Part shown: piece by piece, positions 34,929-44,544 of the stretch
Position numbering within the stretch: the stretch's first letter is position 1
Layout: each line of letters starts with the position of its first letter
Program-made: the position numbers and the translations under genes
Origin: Lysobacter sp. ISL-50
Lineage (GTDB): Bacteria > Pseudomonadota > Gammaproteobacteria > Xanthomonadales > Xanthomonadaceae
DNA: 64,000 nt
Direction of reading: 5' to 3'
Assembly: GCF_018612875.1 (NCBI RefSeq)
Contig: NZ_JAGGRI010000018.1
Location: 79,616 to 143,615, forward strand
Notes under the pieces: generated by a model
Databases searched by the model: none
Seen by the model: the letters and a program-made list of their open reading frames with translations, nothing else
Told to the model about the DNA's origin: nothing

Positions 34929-36163
34929 GCCAGAACATGCCTCCCAATCAGCCGGGTCAGCCCGAAGGAAACAACGGCACTCCGCAGGAAGGCGGCAGCT
35001 ACGGCTACGCCGGCGCCAATCCTTACTACGGTCAGCAGGGCGGCGGGGCCGCCGCGCCGGACCTGGACGCCAACGCGCCCATGCTCAAGAGCAGCGATGT
35101 GCAGCGGTTGAACCGCAAGGCGCTGCTGTTCCTCGGCGCCATCGTGCTGCTGTTGCTGGCGGCCGCGTTCTTCCTGCTCAAGAGCGCTACTTCTGGTGAC
35201 GACGAGCCGAAGAAAGTCGACGAGGAAGTCGTGACCGTGCCGGACGCACCGGTGGGCGCGCAGTCCACGGCGCTGCCGCCGTTGCCGCCGCCGACCGTGG
35301 CGGCCGAACCGATCGGCATGGTTCCGCCGCTGCCGCCGGAACAGCCGGAGTCGCAGGGCAACGTCGCCGAAGCCGAACCGCGTGATCGCGGTCCGAGCCT
35401 GCTCGAACGCCGCATGGCGGGCGAGGTGGGTTCCTCCGGTGGTGGCCAGGGTGGCGAAAATTCGGCGATGACGCCCAGCCAGCAGTATCTGGCGATGGTT
35501 GCGGCGCAGAACGGGCAGGGCGGTCAGGCGGCACAGCCGGAGAAGCCGGAAGTCGCATCGGCGCAGCCGCTGTACAACCCCGACACGCTTTTGCTGCGCG
35601 GCACGTACATCCGCTGCATCATGGAAACCCGCATCATCACCGACATCCCGGGCTTCTCGTCGTGCGTGGTGACCGAGCCGGTGTATTCCGTCAACGGCCG
35701 TCGCCTGCTGCTGCCGAAGGGCTCGAAGGTATCCGGTCGTTACCAGGGCAACGCCGGCGACCTCAAGCGCGTGGCCGTGCTATGGGATCGCATCACCACC
35801 CCGACCGGCCTGGACGTGAACATGGCCAGCCCGGGCATCGACGGCCTTGGCGGCGCGGGCATCCCGGGCCAGTACGACGCGCATTGGGGCAGCCGCATCG
35901 CCTCGGCGCTGCTGATCAGCCTGATCAGCGACGCATTCAAGTACGCGGCGGCGGAAAACGGTCCGGAAAGCACCACCGTGACCCAGGGCGGCACCGTGAT
36001 CACCCAACCGTATGAGAGCAACACGGCGCGGGCGATGGAACGTCTGGCCAACCAGGCGCTGGACAAGAGCGTCAACCGTCCCGCGACCGTCACCATTAAC
36101 CAGGGTTCGGTGGTGAATATCTACGTCGCCAAGGACGTGGACTTCTCCTCGGTACTGCGCTGA
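34925..36163 (+). CDS. virB10: T4SS core-complex protein VirB10
   Basis: 412 residues. A Pro/Gly-rich cytoplasmic N-terminus, one membrane helix (ALLFLGAIVLLLLAAAFFLL), a Pro-rich periplasmic linker and the C-terminal TrbI/VirB10 domain (LLLRGTYIRCIMETRIITDIPGFSSCVVTEPVYSVNGRRLLLPKGSKVSGRYQG). VirB10 spans from the inner membrane to the outer-membrane pore. It is coupled to virB9 and ends 1 bp before virB11. Confidence 0.95.
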   Translation: MSQNMPPNQPGQPEGNNGTPQEGGSYGYAGANPYYGQQGGGAAAPDLDANAPMLKSSDVQRLNRKALLFLGAIVLLLLAAAFFLLKSATSGDDEPKKVDEEVVTVPDAPVGAQSTALPPLPPPTVAAEPIGMVPPLPPEQPESQGNVAEAEPRDRGPSLLERRMAGEVGSSGGGQGGENSAMTPSQQYLAMVAAQNGQGGQAAQPEKPEVASAQPLYNPDTLLLRGTYIRCIMETRIITDIPGFSSCVVTEPVYSVNGRRLLLPKGSKVSGRYQGNAGDLKRVAVLWDRITTPTGLDVNMASPGIDGLGGAGIPGQYDAHWGSRIASALLISLISDAFKYAAAENGPESTTVTQGGTVITQPYESNTARAMERLANQALDKSVNRPATVTINQGSVVNIYVAKDVDFSSVLR

Positions 36164-36164
36164 G

Positions 36165-37205
36165 ATGGATTCGGATAATTCACCGATCGCACAGGTTTCC
36201 AACGACTTCCTGGAGTATCAGTACCAGGTGCTCGGCATCCTGGAGTACATGAGTTCTCCGGATGTCACGGAAATCTGCATCAACCGGCCGGGCGAGCTGT
36301 ACCTGGAAACCCGCGCCGGTTGGGAGCGTCTGGAAGTGCCGAGCCTGACCTACGATCGGGCCCGGCAGTTCTGCACCGCGGTGGTCAACGAGAGCAACAC
36401 CGGGCAGCGCATCACCGATGCCGACCCGGTGGTCTCTCTGACCTTCCCGACCGGCCAGCGCGCCCAGTTCGTGATCCCGCCGGCCTGCGACTCGGGCAAG
36501 GTCTCGATCACCATCCGTCTGCCGTCCAAGCACAGCAAGACCTTGCAGCAGTACCAGGAAGACGGCTTCTTCGAGCAGATCCTGGAGACCACCGCATCGG
36601 TCAGCGAGCACGACCGCGAGCTGCTGGAGATCCGCGCTCAGCGCAACTACGCCGAATTCTTCAAGAAAGCGGTGCAGTACAAGAAGAACATCGTCGTCGC
36701 CGGCGCCACCGGCAGCGGCAAGACCACCTTCATGAAATCGCTAGTTGGTCACATTCCTGACTACGAGCGGCTGGTCACGATCGAAGACGCGCGCGAGCTG
36801 TTCATCACGCAGCCGAATGTCGTGCACTTGCTCTACTCGAAAGGTGGACAAAGCACGAGCAACGTCACGGCCAAGAGTTGTATGGAAGCGTGCCTGCGCA
36901 TGAAGCCGGACCGGATCATCCTGGCCGAGTTGCGCGGCGACGAGTCCTTCTACTTCATCCGAAACTGCGCGTCCGGTCATCCAGGTTCCATCACCAGCTG
37001 CCACGCTGGCAGCACGACGCAGACTTGGGACCAGTTGTCGCTGATGGTGAAGGCCTCGGCCGAGGGGTCCGGCCTGGAGTTCGCGGTGATCAAGCGTTTG
37101 TTGCAGCTGACGATCGATATCGTCGTGCACATCAAGGCCCATGCGGGACAGCGCTATATCACCGGCATCGACTTCAGTCCGGAGCGCCAACTGGCGGCGA
37201 ATTGA
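36165..37205 (+). CDS. virB11: T4SS ATPase VirB11
   Basis: 346-residue secretion ATPase: N-terminal domain, Walker A GATGSGKT (180-187), Asp box TIEDARELF, Walker B IILAELRGDE and a His box (GHPGSITSCHAGS). It is a hexameric traffic ATPase working with VirB4 and VirD4 for pilus assembly and substrate transfer. A 142-bp gap with no gene follows before virB1. Confidence 0.96.
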   Translation: MDSDNSPIAQVSNDFLEYQYQVLGILEYMSSPDVTEICINRPGELYLETRAGWERLEVPSLTYDRARQFCTAVVNESNTGQRITDADPVVSLTFPTGQRAQFVIPPACDSGKVSITIRLPSKHSKTLQQYQEDGFFEQILETTASVSEHDRELLEIRAQRNYAEFFKKAVQYKKNIVVAGATGSGKTTFMKSLVGHIPDYERLVTIEDARELFITQPNVVHLLYSKGGQSTSNVTAKSCMEACLRMKPDRIILAELRGDESFYFIRNCASGHPGSITSCHAGSTTQTWDQLSLMVKASAEGSGLEFAVIKRLLQLTIDIVVHIKAHAGQRYITGIDFSPERQLAAN

Positions 37206-37347
37206 CGACAGCCGGGCAGGGGTTTCGTTGACAAAGCTGGCTGCCGCGTGAATGATTACGTCGGCGACTTGGGTTCGCAGCCCCGCCGGTATCCGTTTAA
37301 TAGTGAAAGGAATTGTTGCCAGGATTGGCGCAGGGGGGGACTAGGGA

Positions 37348-38190
37348 ATGTTGCCCGGTATAGAACTGACAAATTGCACGGGCTTGGCGGTTCCGCACGA
37401 AGTGATGCATCACGTCGTGCGCGTGGAGTCGTCCTTCAATCCCTATGCCATAGGCGTGGTGGGCGGCCGTCTGGTGCGCCAGCCCAAGACCCTGCCCGAA
37501 GCCGTCGCCACCGTGCGCATGCTCGAACGCCGCGGCTACAACTTTTCCCTCGGCGTCGCCCAGGTCAATCGTTACAACCTCGGCAAGTACGGCCTGGACT
37601 CCTACGAGAAGGCGTTCGAGGTCTGCCCCAATCTGCAGGCCGGCTCGCGCATCCTGGCTGAGTGCTATCAGCGTTCGCAGGATTGGGGTAAATCCTTCAG
37701 CTGTTACTACTCCGGCAATTTCGTCACCGGCTTCCGCCACGGTTACGTGCAGAAGATCTACGCCTCGATGCGCGACAACCAGGCCCTCGGGGCCGGTGTC
37801 GAAGCCATCGCGGTGATCGGCGATCCCAAGCAGCCTTCCAGCGGCATGAAGGCGGCGGCGATGGCGCCGGTCTCGGCCGCGATCTATGCGCCGGCCCGTC
37901 GCAGCGGTTCGTCGCGCATGGACGCCCTGATCGCCTCGCGCGTGCGTGAGCCGGACACCGCCGCGACCCAGGCCGCCGCTTCGGCGCTGGTGGCCGCGTC
38001 CGCCCAGCCTTCCAACCTTGCCGCGGCGATGCCGATGGCGGCCCCGCCGGCGCCGATCGCGCCCGTGGCCGCCGCCGTGCCTCAACCGCAGCAACCGGTC
38101 ACCGTCTCGCTGGCAAGGCCGGGCGTAACCAGCAACGCGCCGGCGCAAAAGCCGCCTTCGCAAGGCGGCGACCAGGCCTTCGTCTTTTGA
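37348..38190 (+). CDS. virB1: T4SS lytic transglycosylase VirB1
   Basis: 280 residues. The transglycosylase (SLT) domain starts at once: HEVMHHVVRVESSFNPYAIGVVGGRL with likely catalytic Glu27, then FSLGVAQVNRYNLGKYGL and CYYSGNF. No clear signal peptide is visible at the chosen start, although an upstream start is excluded by stops. The last ~130 residues are an Ala/Pro-rich disordered tail. It opens the cell's own peptidoglycan for T4SS assembly. The motif order is conserved with other X-T4SS VirB1. Confidence 0.9.
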   Translation: MLPGIELTNCTGLAVPHEVMHHVVRVESSFNPYAIGVVGGRLVRQPKTLPEAVATVRMLERRGYNFSLGVAQVNRYNLGKYGLDSYEKAFEVCPNLQAGSRILAECYQRSQDWGKSFSCYYSGNFVTGFRHGYVQKIYASMRDNQALGAGVEAIAVIGDPKQPSSGMKAAAMAPVSAAIYAPARRSGSSRMDALIASRVREPDTAATQAAASALVAASAQPSNLAAAMPMAAPPAPIAPVAAAVPQPQQPVTVSLARPGVTSNAPAQKPPSQGGDQAFVF

Positions 38191-38317
38191 TCCGCTTCCG
38201 GTTGAATCCATTTCCAGCATTTGAATCCGCATCGATCCGAACCCGTTTCGCCTCCACCGACCGCATCACCCACGTACCTAGCTCGACTACGCCCACAACG
38301 AACAGAAGGGATATCTC

Positions 38318-38686
38318 ATGAACTCCAACATTTATTTCAAGAACTTCCTGTCGGCCTTCGCCATGGCCACCGCTTTCGTCGTCCTGCTGATGCTGCCGGA
38401 AGTCGGCTTCGCTCAGACCGACGCCAAGAGCCGTGTCAGCAACTTCTTCACCAATCTGAATTCGCTGCTGAACATCGCCTCGATCGCCGTCGTCACCATC
38501 GCGGTGATCTTCGCCGGCTACAAGATCGCGTTCGCGCACAGCAAGATCTCCGACGTCGCCCCGGTTCTGATCGGCGGCTTCCTGATCGGCGCTTCGGCCC
38601 AGCTGGCCAAGATGGTCATTCCGGACGATTCCAAGCTGAATGAAGGCGGCACCGCCATCATGATGATCCTGCAGAACTATGCATAA
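38318..38686 (+). CDS. virB2: T4SS pilin VirB2
   Basis: 122 residues: signal peptide (FAMATAFVVLLMLPEVGFAQ) then two hydrophobic helices (LLNIASIAVVTIAVIFAGYKIAF and VAPVLIGGFLIGASAQLAKMV) separated by a polar loop, the standard VirB2 pilin pattern. AGAAGGGATAT precedes the ATG. It overlaps the start of virB3 by 8 bp. Confidence 0.93.
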   Translation: MNSNIYFKNFLSAFAMATAFVVLLMLPEVGFAQTDAKSRVSNFFTNLNSLLNIASIAVVTIAVIFAGYKIAFAHSKISDVAPVLIGGFLIGASAQLAKMVIPDDSKLNEGGTAIMMILQNYA

Positions 38687-38987
38687 AAACGTGCTCTTCC
38701 GGGGTTGTACGCGCCCGCCCATGTTCCTGGGCGTGCCGTACGTCCCGTTCGTGTTCGGAGCGGGCAGCTGCCTGCTGATCACGTTCTACGCAAATATGTA
38801 TTTCATAGTTTTGCTGCCCGTCGTGATCTTCATCATGCGTCAGATGGCGCGTCGCGACGAAATGATCTTCCGCCTGCTCGGCTTGCGTCTGCAGTTCCGT
38901 TTCAGAATGCGGAACCTGCAGCAGCATCAGGGCATGTGGGTGTTCACGCCTAACTACTATCGCAATCCGGGCGACAAGAAAAGCTGA
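38679..38987 (+). CDS. virB3: T4SS inner-membrane protein VirB3
   Basis: 102 residues; the N-terminal VLFRGCTRPPMFLGVPYVPFVFGAGSCLLITF followed by a second helix (MYFIVLLPVVIFIMRQMARRDEMIFRLLGLRLQFR) is characteristic of VirB3, which works with VirB4. It begins inside virB2. Confidence 0.93.
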   Translation: MHKNVLFRGCTRPPMFLGVPYVPFVFGAGSCLLITFYANMYFIVLLPVVIFIMRQMARRDEMIFRLLGLRLQFRFRMRNLQQHQGMWVFTPNYYRNPGDKKS

Positions 38988-39116
38988 TGATGACCGTAGC
39001 CGCCATGCGTTCGCGCATGGTGGCTGCGGCCGACTCAGGGCCGTGCATTAGCAGGCCCCGTCATCGGCAGCGACACCCGATTCGTTTCCCACCTCAACGG
39101 ATACGCCAGCCTCTTC

Positions 39117-41573
39117 ATGTTCACACCCGATACCCCCATCAGCGAATTCATCCCGCTGTCCACGCATGTGGCGCCCACCGTGCTCAAGACCACCGGTGGC
39201 GATTTCCTGATGGTGTGGCGTCTGGGCGGTCTGCCGTTCGTCGGCCGTGAAGAGTGGGAACTCGAACACCGCCACAACACCTTCAACCGGTTGCTGCAGA
39301 CCCTGCGCGCGCCGGATTTCACCAACGTGGCGTTCTGGGTGCACGACCTGCGCCGTCGCCGCCGCATCAAGACCGAAACCAAGTTCGATCAGCTCTTCAA
39401 CCAGGACTTGTCCGACGGTTACTTCGCCTCGTTGTCGGCGCAGAAGCTGATGCAGAACGAGCTGTACCTGACGATGATTTTCCGCCCGATCGTCGGCAGC
39501 AAGCGTTTCGTCGAGAAGTCCACCAGCACGCAAAGGCTGCAGGACGAGCAGGACGAGGCAATCAACAAGATCCAGGAACTCGCCGGCAACGTCGAGGCGG
39601 TGATCAAGGACTATGCGCCGGTCCGCCTGAGCATGTACGAAGCCAAGAACGGCATCGTCTTCTCCGAGGCCCTGGAGTTCTTCGGCTATCTGCTCAACCG
39701 CCTGGACGAGCCGGTGCCGGTGCTCAACGCGCCGGTCTACAACTACCTGCCGGTCAGCCGCCTGACCTTCTCGGCCAAGAGCGGCGACTTCGTCGTGACC
39801 ACGCCGACCGGCGCCAATCATTTCGGCGCCATCCTCAATATCAAGGAGTTTGCCGAGGGCACCTATCCCGGCATCCTCAACGGTTTGAAGTATCTCGATT
39901 TCGAGTACGTCATTACCCATTCCTTTAGCCCCATGGGCCGTCAGGACGCGCTCAAGGCGCTCGACCGCACCAAGGGCATGATGGTGTCCTCCGGCGACAA
40001 GGCGGTCAGCCAGATCGTCGAGCTCGACTACGCGATGGATCAGCTCGCCTCGGGCAACTTCGTGCTCGGCGAGTACCACTTCACCTTCGCCGTCTACGCC
40101 GAAAGCCAGGAGAAGCTCTCCGCGCAGATCGCGGCCGCGCGCGCCGAACTGTCCAACGCCGGCTTCGTCTCGGCCAAGGAAGACCTCGCGGTCACCGCGT
40201 CCTTCTATTCGCAGTTCCCGGGCAACTGGAAGTACCGCACCCGCCTGGCCAACGTCAGCTCGCTGAACTTCCTCGGCCTGTCGCCGCTGCATAACTTCGC
40301 CACCGGCAAGCAGCACAACAATCCCTGGGGCGACAGCGTCACCACGCTGCAGACCACTAACGGCCAGCCGTACTACTTCAACTTCCACGCCACTCATCCG
40401 GCCGAGAATTCGCTCGGTGAGAAAGCCATCGCCAACACCATGGTGATCGGCAAGTCCGGTACCGGTAAGACCGCGCTGATCAACTTCCTGCTCAGCCAGG
40501 TGCAGAAGCTCAAGCCGACGCCGACCATCTTCTTCTTCGACAAAGACCGTGGCGCCGAGATATTCGTGCGCGCCTGCGGCGGCAACTATCTCGCCCTCGA
40601 CAACGGCCAGCCGACCGGCTTCAACCCGTTCCAGTGCGAGAACACAGAGGAAAACGTCCAGTTCCTCTCGGACCTGATCAAGGTGCTGGCCGCCAAGGGC
40701 CAGTATTCGGCGCGCGAGGACGAAGACATCCACCGCGCGGTCGAGAACATCCTCGACACGCCGGTGCACCTGCGCAGCATGACCAACCTGCAGAAGAGCC
40801 TGCCCAACATGGGCGACGACGGCCTCTATGCGCGCCTGCGCAAGTGGACCGCGGGCAATTCGCTGGGCTGGGTGTTCGACAACCCGGTGGACACGATCAA
40901 CCTGGAAAAGGCGAACATCATCGGGTTCGACTACACCGAGGTGCTCGACAACGCCGAAGTCCGCGTCCCGGTCATCAACTATTTGCTGCACCGTCTGGAG
41001 CAATTGATCGACGGCCGCCCGCTAATCTACGTCATGGACGAGTTCTGGAAGATCCTCGACGGCGGCGGCGCCCTCAAGGATTTCGCCAAGAACAAGCAGA
41101 AGACCATCCGTAAGCAGAACGGCCTGGGCATTTTCGCCACGCAGAGCCCGGAAGATGCGCTGGCCAGCGACATCTCCGCTTCGCTGATCGAACAGACCGC
41201 GACGCTGATCCTGTTGCCGAACCCGAACGCAAGCCGCGACGACTACATCGAGGGCCTCAAGCTCACCGATGCCGAGTTCGAAGTGGTGCGCAGCCTGGAC
41301 GAGCGTTCGCGCTGCTTCCTGGTCAAGCAAGGCCATGCGGCGACGGTGTGCCAGCTCAACCTGCGCGGCATGGACGACGCCCTGGCGGTGATCTCGGCTT
41401 CGACGGACAACATCGAAATCATGCATTCCGTTCTGGAAAAGGCCGCCGCCAAGGCAGGCGTCACCCAGGACAACCTGACCCCCGAGCAGTGGCTGGCCGA
41501 TTTCTACGCCAATCGCAAGGGCTCGGGCAAGGGCAAGGCGGTCTCCGCGGACGCACGGACGGAGCGAGCCTGA
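39117..41573 (+). CDS. virB4: T4SS ATPase VirB4
   Basis: 818 residues. The N-terminal CagE/VirB4 domain (TTGGDFLMVWRLGGLPFVGREEWELEHRHNTFNRLLQTLR) is followed by the ATPase domain with Walker A GKSGTGKT (about 445-452), FFFDKDRGAEIFVRACGG, Walker B PLIYVMDEFWKIL and GIFATQSPEDALAS. The ATG at 39117 lacks an obvious ribosome site; the same frame stays open back to 39000 without another standard start, so the N-terminus is slightly uncertain. It energises pilus biogenesis and transfer. Confidence 0.94.
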   Translation: MFTPDTPISEFIPLSTHVAPTVLKTTGGDFLMVWRLGGLPFVGREEWELEHRHNTFNRLLQTLRAPDFTNVAFWVHDLRRRRRIKTETKFDQLFNQDLSDGYFASLSAQKLMQNELYLTMIFRPIVGSKRFVEKSTSTQRLQDEQDEAINKIQELAGNVEAVIKDYAPVRLSMYEAKNGIVFSEALEFFGYLLNRLDEPVPVLNAPVYNYLPVSRLTFSAKSGDFVVTTPTGANHFGAILNIKEFAEGTYPGILNGLKYLDFEYVITHSFSPMGRQDALKALDRTKGMMVSSGDKAVSQIVELDYAMDQLASGNFVLGEYHFTFAVYAESQEKLSAQIAAARAELSNAGFVSAKEDLAVTASFYSQFPGNWKYRTRLANVSSLNFLGLSPLHNFATGKQHNNPWGDSVTTLQTTNGQPYYFNFHATHPAENSLGEKAIANTMVIGKSGTGKTALINFLLSQVQKLKPTPTIFFFDKDRGAEIFVRACGGNYLALDNGQPTGFNPFQCENTEENVQFLSDLIKVLAAKGQYSAREDEDIHRAVENILDTPVHLRSMTNLQKSLPNMGDDGLYARLRKWTAGNSLGWVFDNPVDTINLEKANIIGFDYTEVLDNAEVRVPVINYLLHRLEQLIDGRPLIYVMDEFWKILDGGGALKDFAKNKQKTIRKQNGLGIFATQSPEDALASDISASLIEQTATLILLPNPNASRDDYIEGLKLTDAEFEVVRSLDERSRCFLVKQGHAATVCQLNLRGMDDALAVISASTDNIEIMHSVLEKAAAKAGVTQDNLTPEQWLADFYANRKGSGKGKAVSADARTERA

Positions 41574-41683
41574 CCCTGGATGGGACAGGGGTCCGTTCTA
41601 AAGAGATAGCAAGGCACTGACGGTATCGCTGTAAACCGTTCCAGGTTGGGATGCCGGGGCGGCCACTCAAGGAGAGTCGAACG

Positions 41684-42490
41684 ATGCACTTCAAATCATC
41701 CGCCTGGCCCTTGCTCTGTTCGCTGCTGCTCGGCGTTTGCGCGCTGTTGGCGCCGCGCCCGGCGGCGGCGCAATGCATGTACGACTTCACGTACACGCAG
41801 ACGTTCTACGGCGCCTGCATGACCCAGATCACCCAGGGTCTGAATAATATCGAATGGGTCACCGACACGATGACCCAGATCCAGAAGTACACCTCGTGGC
41901 AGGACCAGCTGAAGAAGCAGAACGAGCGCTTCGAGCAGTTGCGTTCGGGCGCTTCGCAGATCACCGAACTGGCCGGCAATCGGGACAAGATCGATGGCCT
42001 CAAGGAACGCGGTGAGGAAGACGGCGTCGCGGACGTGTGCGGAAAGAACAAGGGCAGGAGCTACGTCGCCGATGAGCAGTACCTGCTTTGCCAGGCCCGG
42101 CAGCGATTGGTGAACAAGCGCTTCAACGTGCTGGTGAAGATGTTCAAGGATGCGGAGACCCGCGACAAGAAGATCCAGGACATCCGCTCAAACCGCAGCG
42201 GCATCAGCGGCGCCAAGGACAGCGGCCGGCTGATCGGCAACACCAACGCCAATATGCAAATGCGCGCGTCGACCAAGAACGACTCGCAGAATTACATAAT
42301 GACGATGGAACTCTATACATCGATGATCGCCGCGCTTGACGAGGAGATCGCGAGGAGCGCGGAGAAGGCGCTGACGGGCAAGGGCGCCGACAAGAAAGGG
42401 CCGTTCAATTTGCCGCCTATCGTGGGCTCGGTAGCGCAGGGGCTGACTCTGAAAGTCGCCTTGGCCGCCGCCAGATCCCGAGACCTCTGA
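41684..42490 (+). CDS. virB5: VirB5-like exported T4SS protein, copy 1
   Basis: 268 residues with a signal peptide (LLCSLLLGVCALLAPRPAAAQ) and a largely helical mature region (ITQGLNNIEWVTDTMTQIQKYTSWQDQLKKQNERFEQLRSGASQI), consistent with VirB5, the minor pilus-tip component. AAGGAG precedes the ATG at 41684. It is clearly paralogous to the next gene: both end in PPIVG-x2-xQGL-x-LK-x-ALA-x-AR-x-RDL, and both carry xRRFNxxVKMxKDxxTRDxxI. One or both could have a special role. Confidence 0.75.
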   Translation: MHFKSSAWPLLCSLLLGVCALLAPRPAAAQCMYDFTYTQTFYGACMTQITQGLNNIEWVTDTMTQIQKYTSWQDQLKKQNERFEQLRSGASQITELAGNRDKIDGLKERGEEDGVADVCGKNKGRSYVADEQYLLCQARQRLVNKRFNVLVKMFKDAETRDKKIQDIRSNRSGISGAKDSGRLIGNTNANMQMRASTKNDSQNYIMTMELYTSMIAALDEEIARSAEKALTGKGADKKGPFNLPPIVGSVAQGLTLKVALAAARSRDL

Positions 42491-42539
42491 ACGCCGGGCG
42501 ATACCGGATTACCGTCTTTCATATTCAAGGATTCCGATC

Positions 42540-43313
42540 ATGAAGCACACTTCCTCTCAGTCCCTCCACTCTCTGGCGTTGAGCCTGGCCGTGGCCGCAT
42601 CGTTCGGCCTGATCGCGTTGACGCCGATGCCGGCGCATGCGATCTGGGCCTCCGAAATCACCCAGGGCATGAACAATGCCGAGCTGGTGGCTTCGACGAA
42701 GAAGCTCAAGGATCAGTACGACAGCCTCATGGATCAGCTCAACACGCTGCAGAAGCAGTACGACCAGCTGAATCCGGGCAACTTCAATCTCGGTGCGATC
42801 ACCGGCTTCCGCGACAACAACGCCGAATTCAAGGAGCGTGCGCTCAATTACGGCGAGGAAGTCTGCGATAACGCCCGCAACGATGCGGCGACGCAGCAGA
42901 AGCAGATCTGCACCAAAGCCGTGGAAATTCGCAACCGGCGCTTCAATGCGATGGTCAAGATGCTCAAGGACGTGAAAACGCGCGACGGCGAAATCAAGAA
43001 GCTGTTGGACAAGCGCAAGACCTTGACCGCGGCGAAGGATAAAGGCCAGCTGGACGCGAACACCAACGACATCGCTCGTCTGCAGGCGCAGATGGAAAAC
43101 GATATCCAGAACGGCAAGTACACCTTGGACACCTATACGGTGATCCTGACCACCTTGAACGAAGACATGGCCGCGACTGCCAAGCAAGTCCTGACCGGCA
43201 AGGGTGGCGCCAAGAAGGATTCGCCGTTCAGTCTGCCGCCGATCGTGGGTACGGCCTTGCAGGGTCTTGCGCTGAAGGCCGCGCTAGCCGGCGCGCGTAC
43301 TCGAGATCTTTGA
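42540..43313 (+). CDS. virB5: VirB5-like exported T4SS protein, copy 2
   Basis: 257 residues. Signal peptide (LALSLAVAASFGLIALTPMPAHA), then helical sequence ITQGMNNAELVASTKKLKDQYDSLMDQLNTLQKQYDQLNPGN typical of VirB5/TrbJ-type coiled coils. It is a tandem duplicate of the preceding gene, 49 bp downstream, and the better fit to VirB5. It precedes virB6 as in canonical operons. Identity between the copies is moderate, so the duplication is not recent. Confidence 0.78.
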   Translation: MKHTSSQSLHSLALSLAVAASFGLIALTPMPAHAIWASEITQGMNNAELVASTKKLKDQYDSLMDQLNTLQKQYDQLNPGNFNLGAITGFRDNNAEFKERALNYGEEVCDNARNDAATQQKQICTKAVEIRNRRFNAMVKMLKDVKTRDGEIKKLLDKRKTLTAAKDKGQLDANTNDIARLQAQMENDIQNGKYTLDTYTVILTTLNEDMAATAKQVLTGKGGAKKDSPFSLPPIVGTALQGLALKAALAGARTRDL

Positions 43314-43401
43314 TTCCGACTGCCCGCGCCCCAGGCGCGGCGGCAGCTAATGCATAACACCAGGCGAACCTATGGGTTCGCCGATGGAGACGGAAAGACG
43401 T

Positions 43402-44523
43402 ATGGACATCCACATCGTATCGCTGGGAGCCAGTTCGTTGTCGGGCTGGATGGATTTACACGTGAGCGGTCTGTTGAACTGGCTCGACCTGCACGTGGCC
43501 GGCGGTCTGCAGAACATGCAGTTCTTCACCCTGATCAAAGAACATCTGGACAAGATGATCATGAAGTTTCAGGGGAATCTGCTTAAGCGCGTAGGTCAGT
43601 TGATCGGCGCGATCGCGGCGACGGTGGTGACGTTGTGGATCATCGTGCAAGGCTTTCGCATCGTCACCGGCCAGTCGCGCGAGCCGATGATGAACCTGGT
43701 CGTGAACTCGTTGAAGTCGGTGCTGATTGTGGGCATCGCGTTGTCGGCGGCCATGACCGCGGACAAGTCCTATGAAAAGCTGACCGATGGTTTGTCTCAC
43801 GTGATCCGGGAGACGGTGACCGGGCGCGATGACGATGGCCCGTACGCGGACATGGACGAAGTGCTCGGAATCATGCAGGCCGGCTTGCAGTTGGTCGGTT
43901 CGGTCGACGACGGCCAGGACCCGGAGGCGCAGGCGAGCAAAGACAAAGCAATGAACATGCTGGGCGTGGGGCTCGGCGGTCCAGTCATCATGGCGATGAT
44001 CGCGATGATGTTGAACAAGATCGCTATGGCTCTGTTCATAGGAACAGGTCCATTCTTCATCCTGTGCCTGATGTTCGATCAAACCAAAGCCTTGTTCCAG
44101 AAATGGCTGTTCTATGGTTTGGCGACCATGATGTCGATGGCGGTCTTGATCGTGATGACAACGATTTCGATTGACCTGGTCATAGCGGTGGGTGGAGCGT
44201 TCTGGGCGGCTGACCTGCTTGGTCTGGGTAGCAGCAAAGAAAGCCTGATGAGTTTGGCGCTGCAGCAGGGTGGTTTGGGTACGATTTTGTCCGCCTTGAT
44301 TCTGACAGCCCCACCGATGGCGGGTGCGTTCTTCAATGGTGTGGTGGGTCAGCTGGGTGGCAGCAACTTCTTCCAAGGTAGTGAATTCAAGCCTAGTAAC
44401 CAGCAGCAGTCGAGCGCACCGATCCAGCAGGGCCAGCCGGGTTGGGTGCCGCAGATGCAGACGCCTCCCTCCAATAACACTTATCAGCGGCAGGATGTTG
44501 GAAGGGATAGGCCAACAAGATAG
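43402..44523 (+). CDS. virB6: T4SS polytopic membrane protein VirB6
   Basis: 373 residues with multiple hydrophobic helices (LIGAIAATVVTLWIIVQGFRIVTG, IMAMIAMMLNKIAMALFIGTGPFFILCLMF, FYGLATMMSMAVLIVMTTISIDLVIAVGGAFW) and a Gln/Pro-rich hydrophilic C-terminus, as in VirB6/TrbL. The ATG at 43402 has GGAAAG before it; in-frame ATGs at 43372 and 43384 are less likely. The G+C falls noticeably in the second half of the gene. It is the last structural virB gene before the accessory block. Confidence 0.9.
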   Translation: MDIHIVSLGASSLSGWMDLHVSGLLNWLDLHVAGGLQNMQFFTLIKEHLDKMIMKFQGNLLKRVGQLIGAIAATVVTLWIIVQGFRIVTGQSREPMMNLVVNSLKSVLIVGIALSAAMTADKSYEKLTDGLSHVIRETVTGRDDDGPYADMDEVLGIMQAGLQLVGSVDDGQDPEAQASKDKAMNMLGVGLGGPVIMAMIAMMLNKIAMALFIGTGPFFILCLMFDQTKALFQKWLFYGLATMMSMAVLIVMTTISIDLVIAVGGAFWAADLLGLGSSKESLMSLALQQGGLGTILSALILTAPPMAGAFFNGVVGQLGGSNFFQGSEFKPSNQQQSSAPIQQGQPGWVPQMQTPPSNNTYQRQDVGRDRPTR

Positions 44524-44544
44524 ATTCCTGAGTAGGAGCGCTTT

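Noticed and set aside
38987..39250. Small ORF between virB3 and virB4 (87 codons) as an extra T4SS gene
   Set aside because: Overlaps the virB4 start in another frame and has an Arg/His-rich shadow composition; no domain or signal sequence.
39048..41003. 651-codon minus-strand ORF across virB4
   Set aside because: Shadow of virB4; no recognisable domain.
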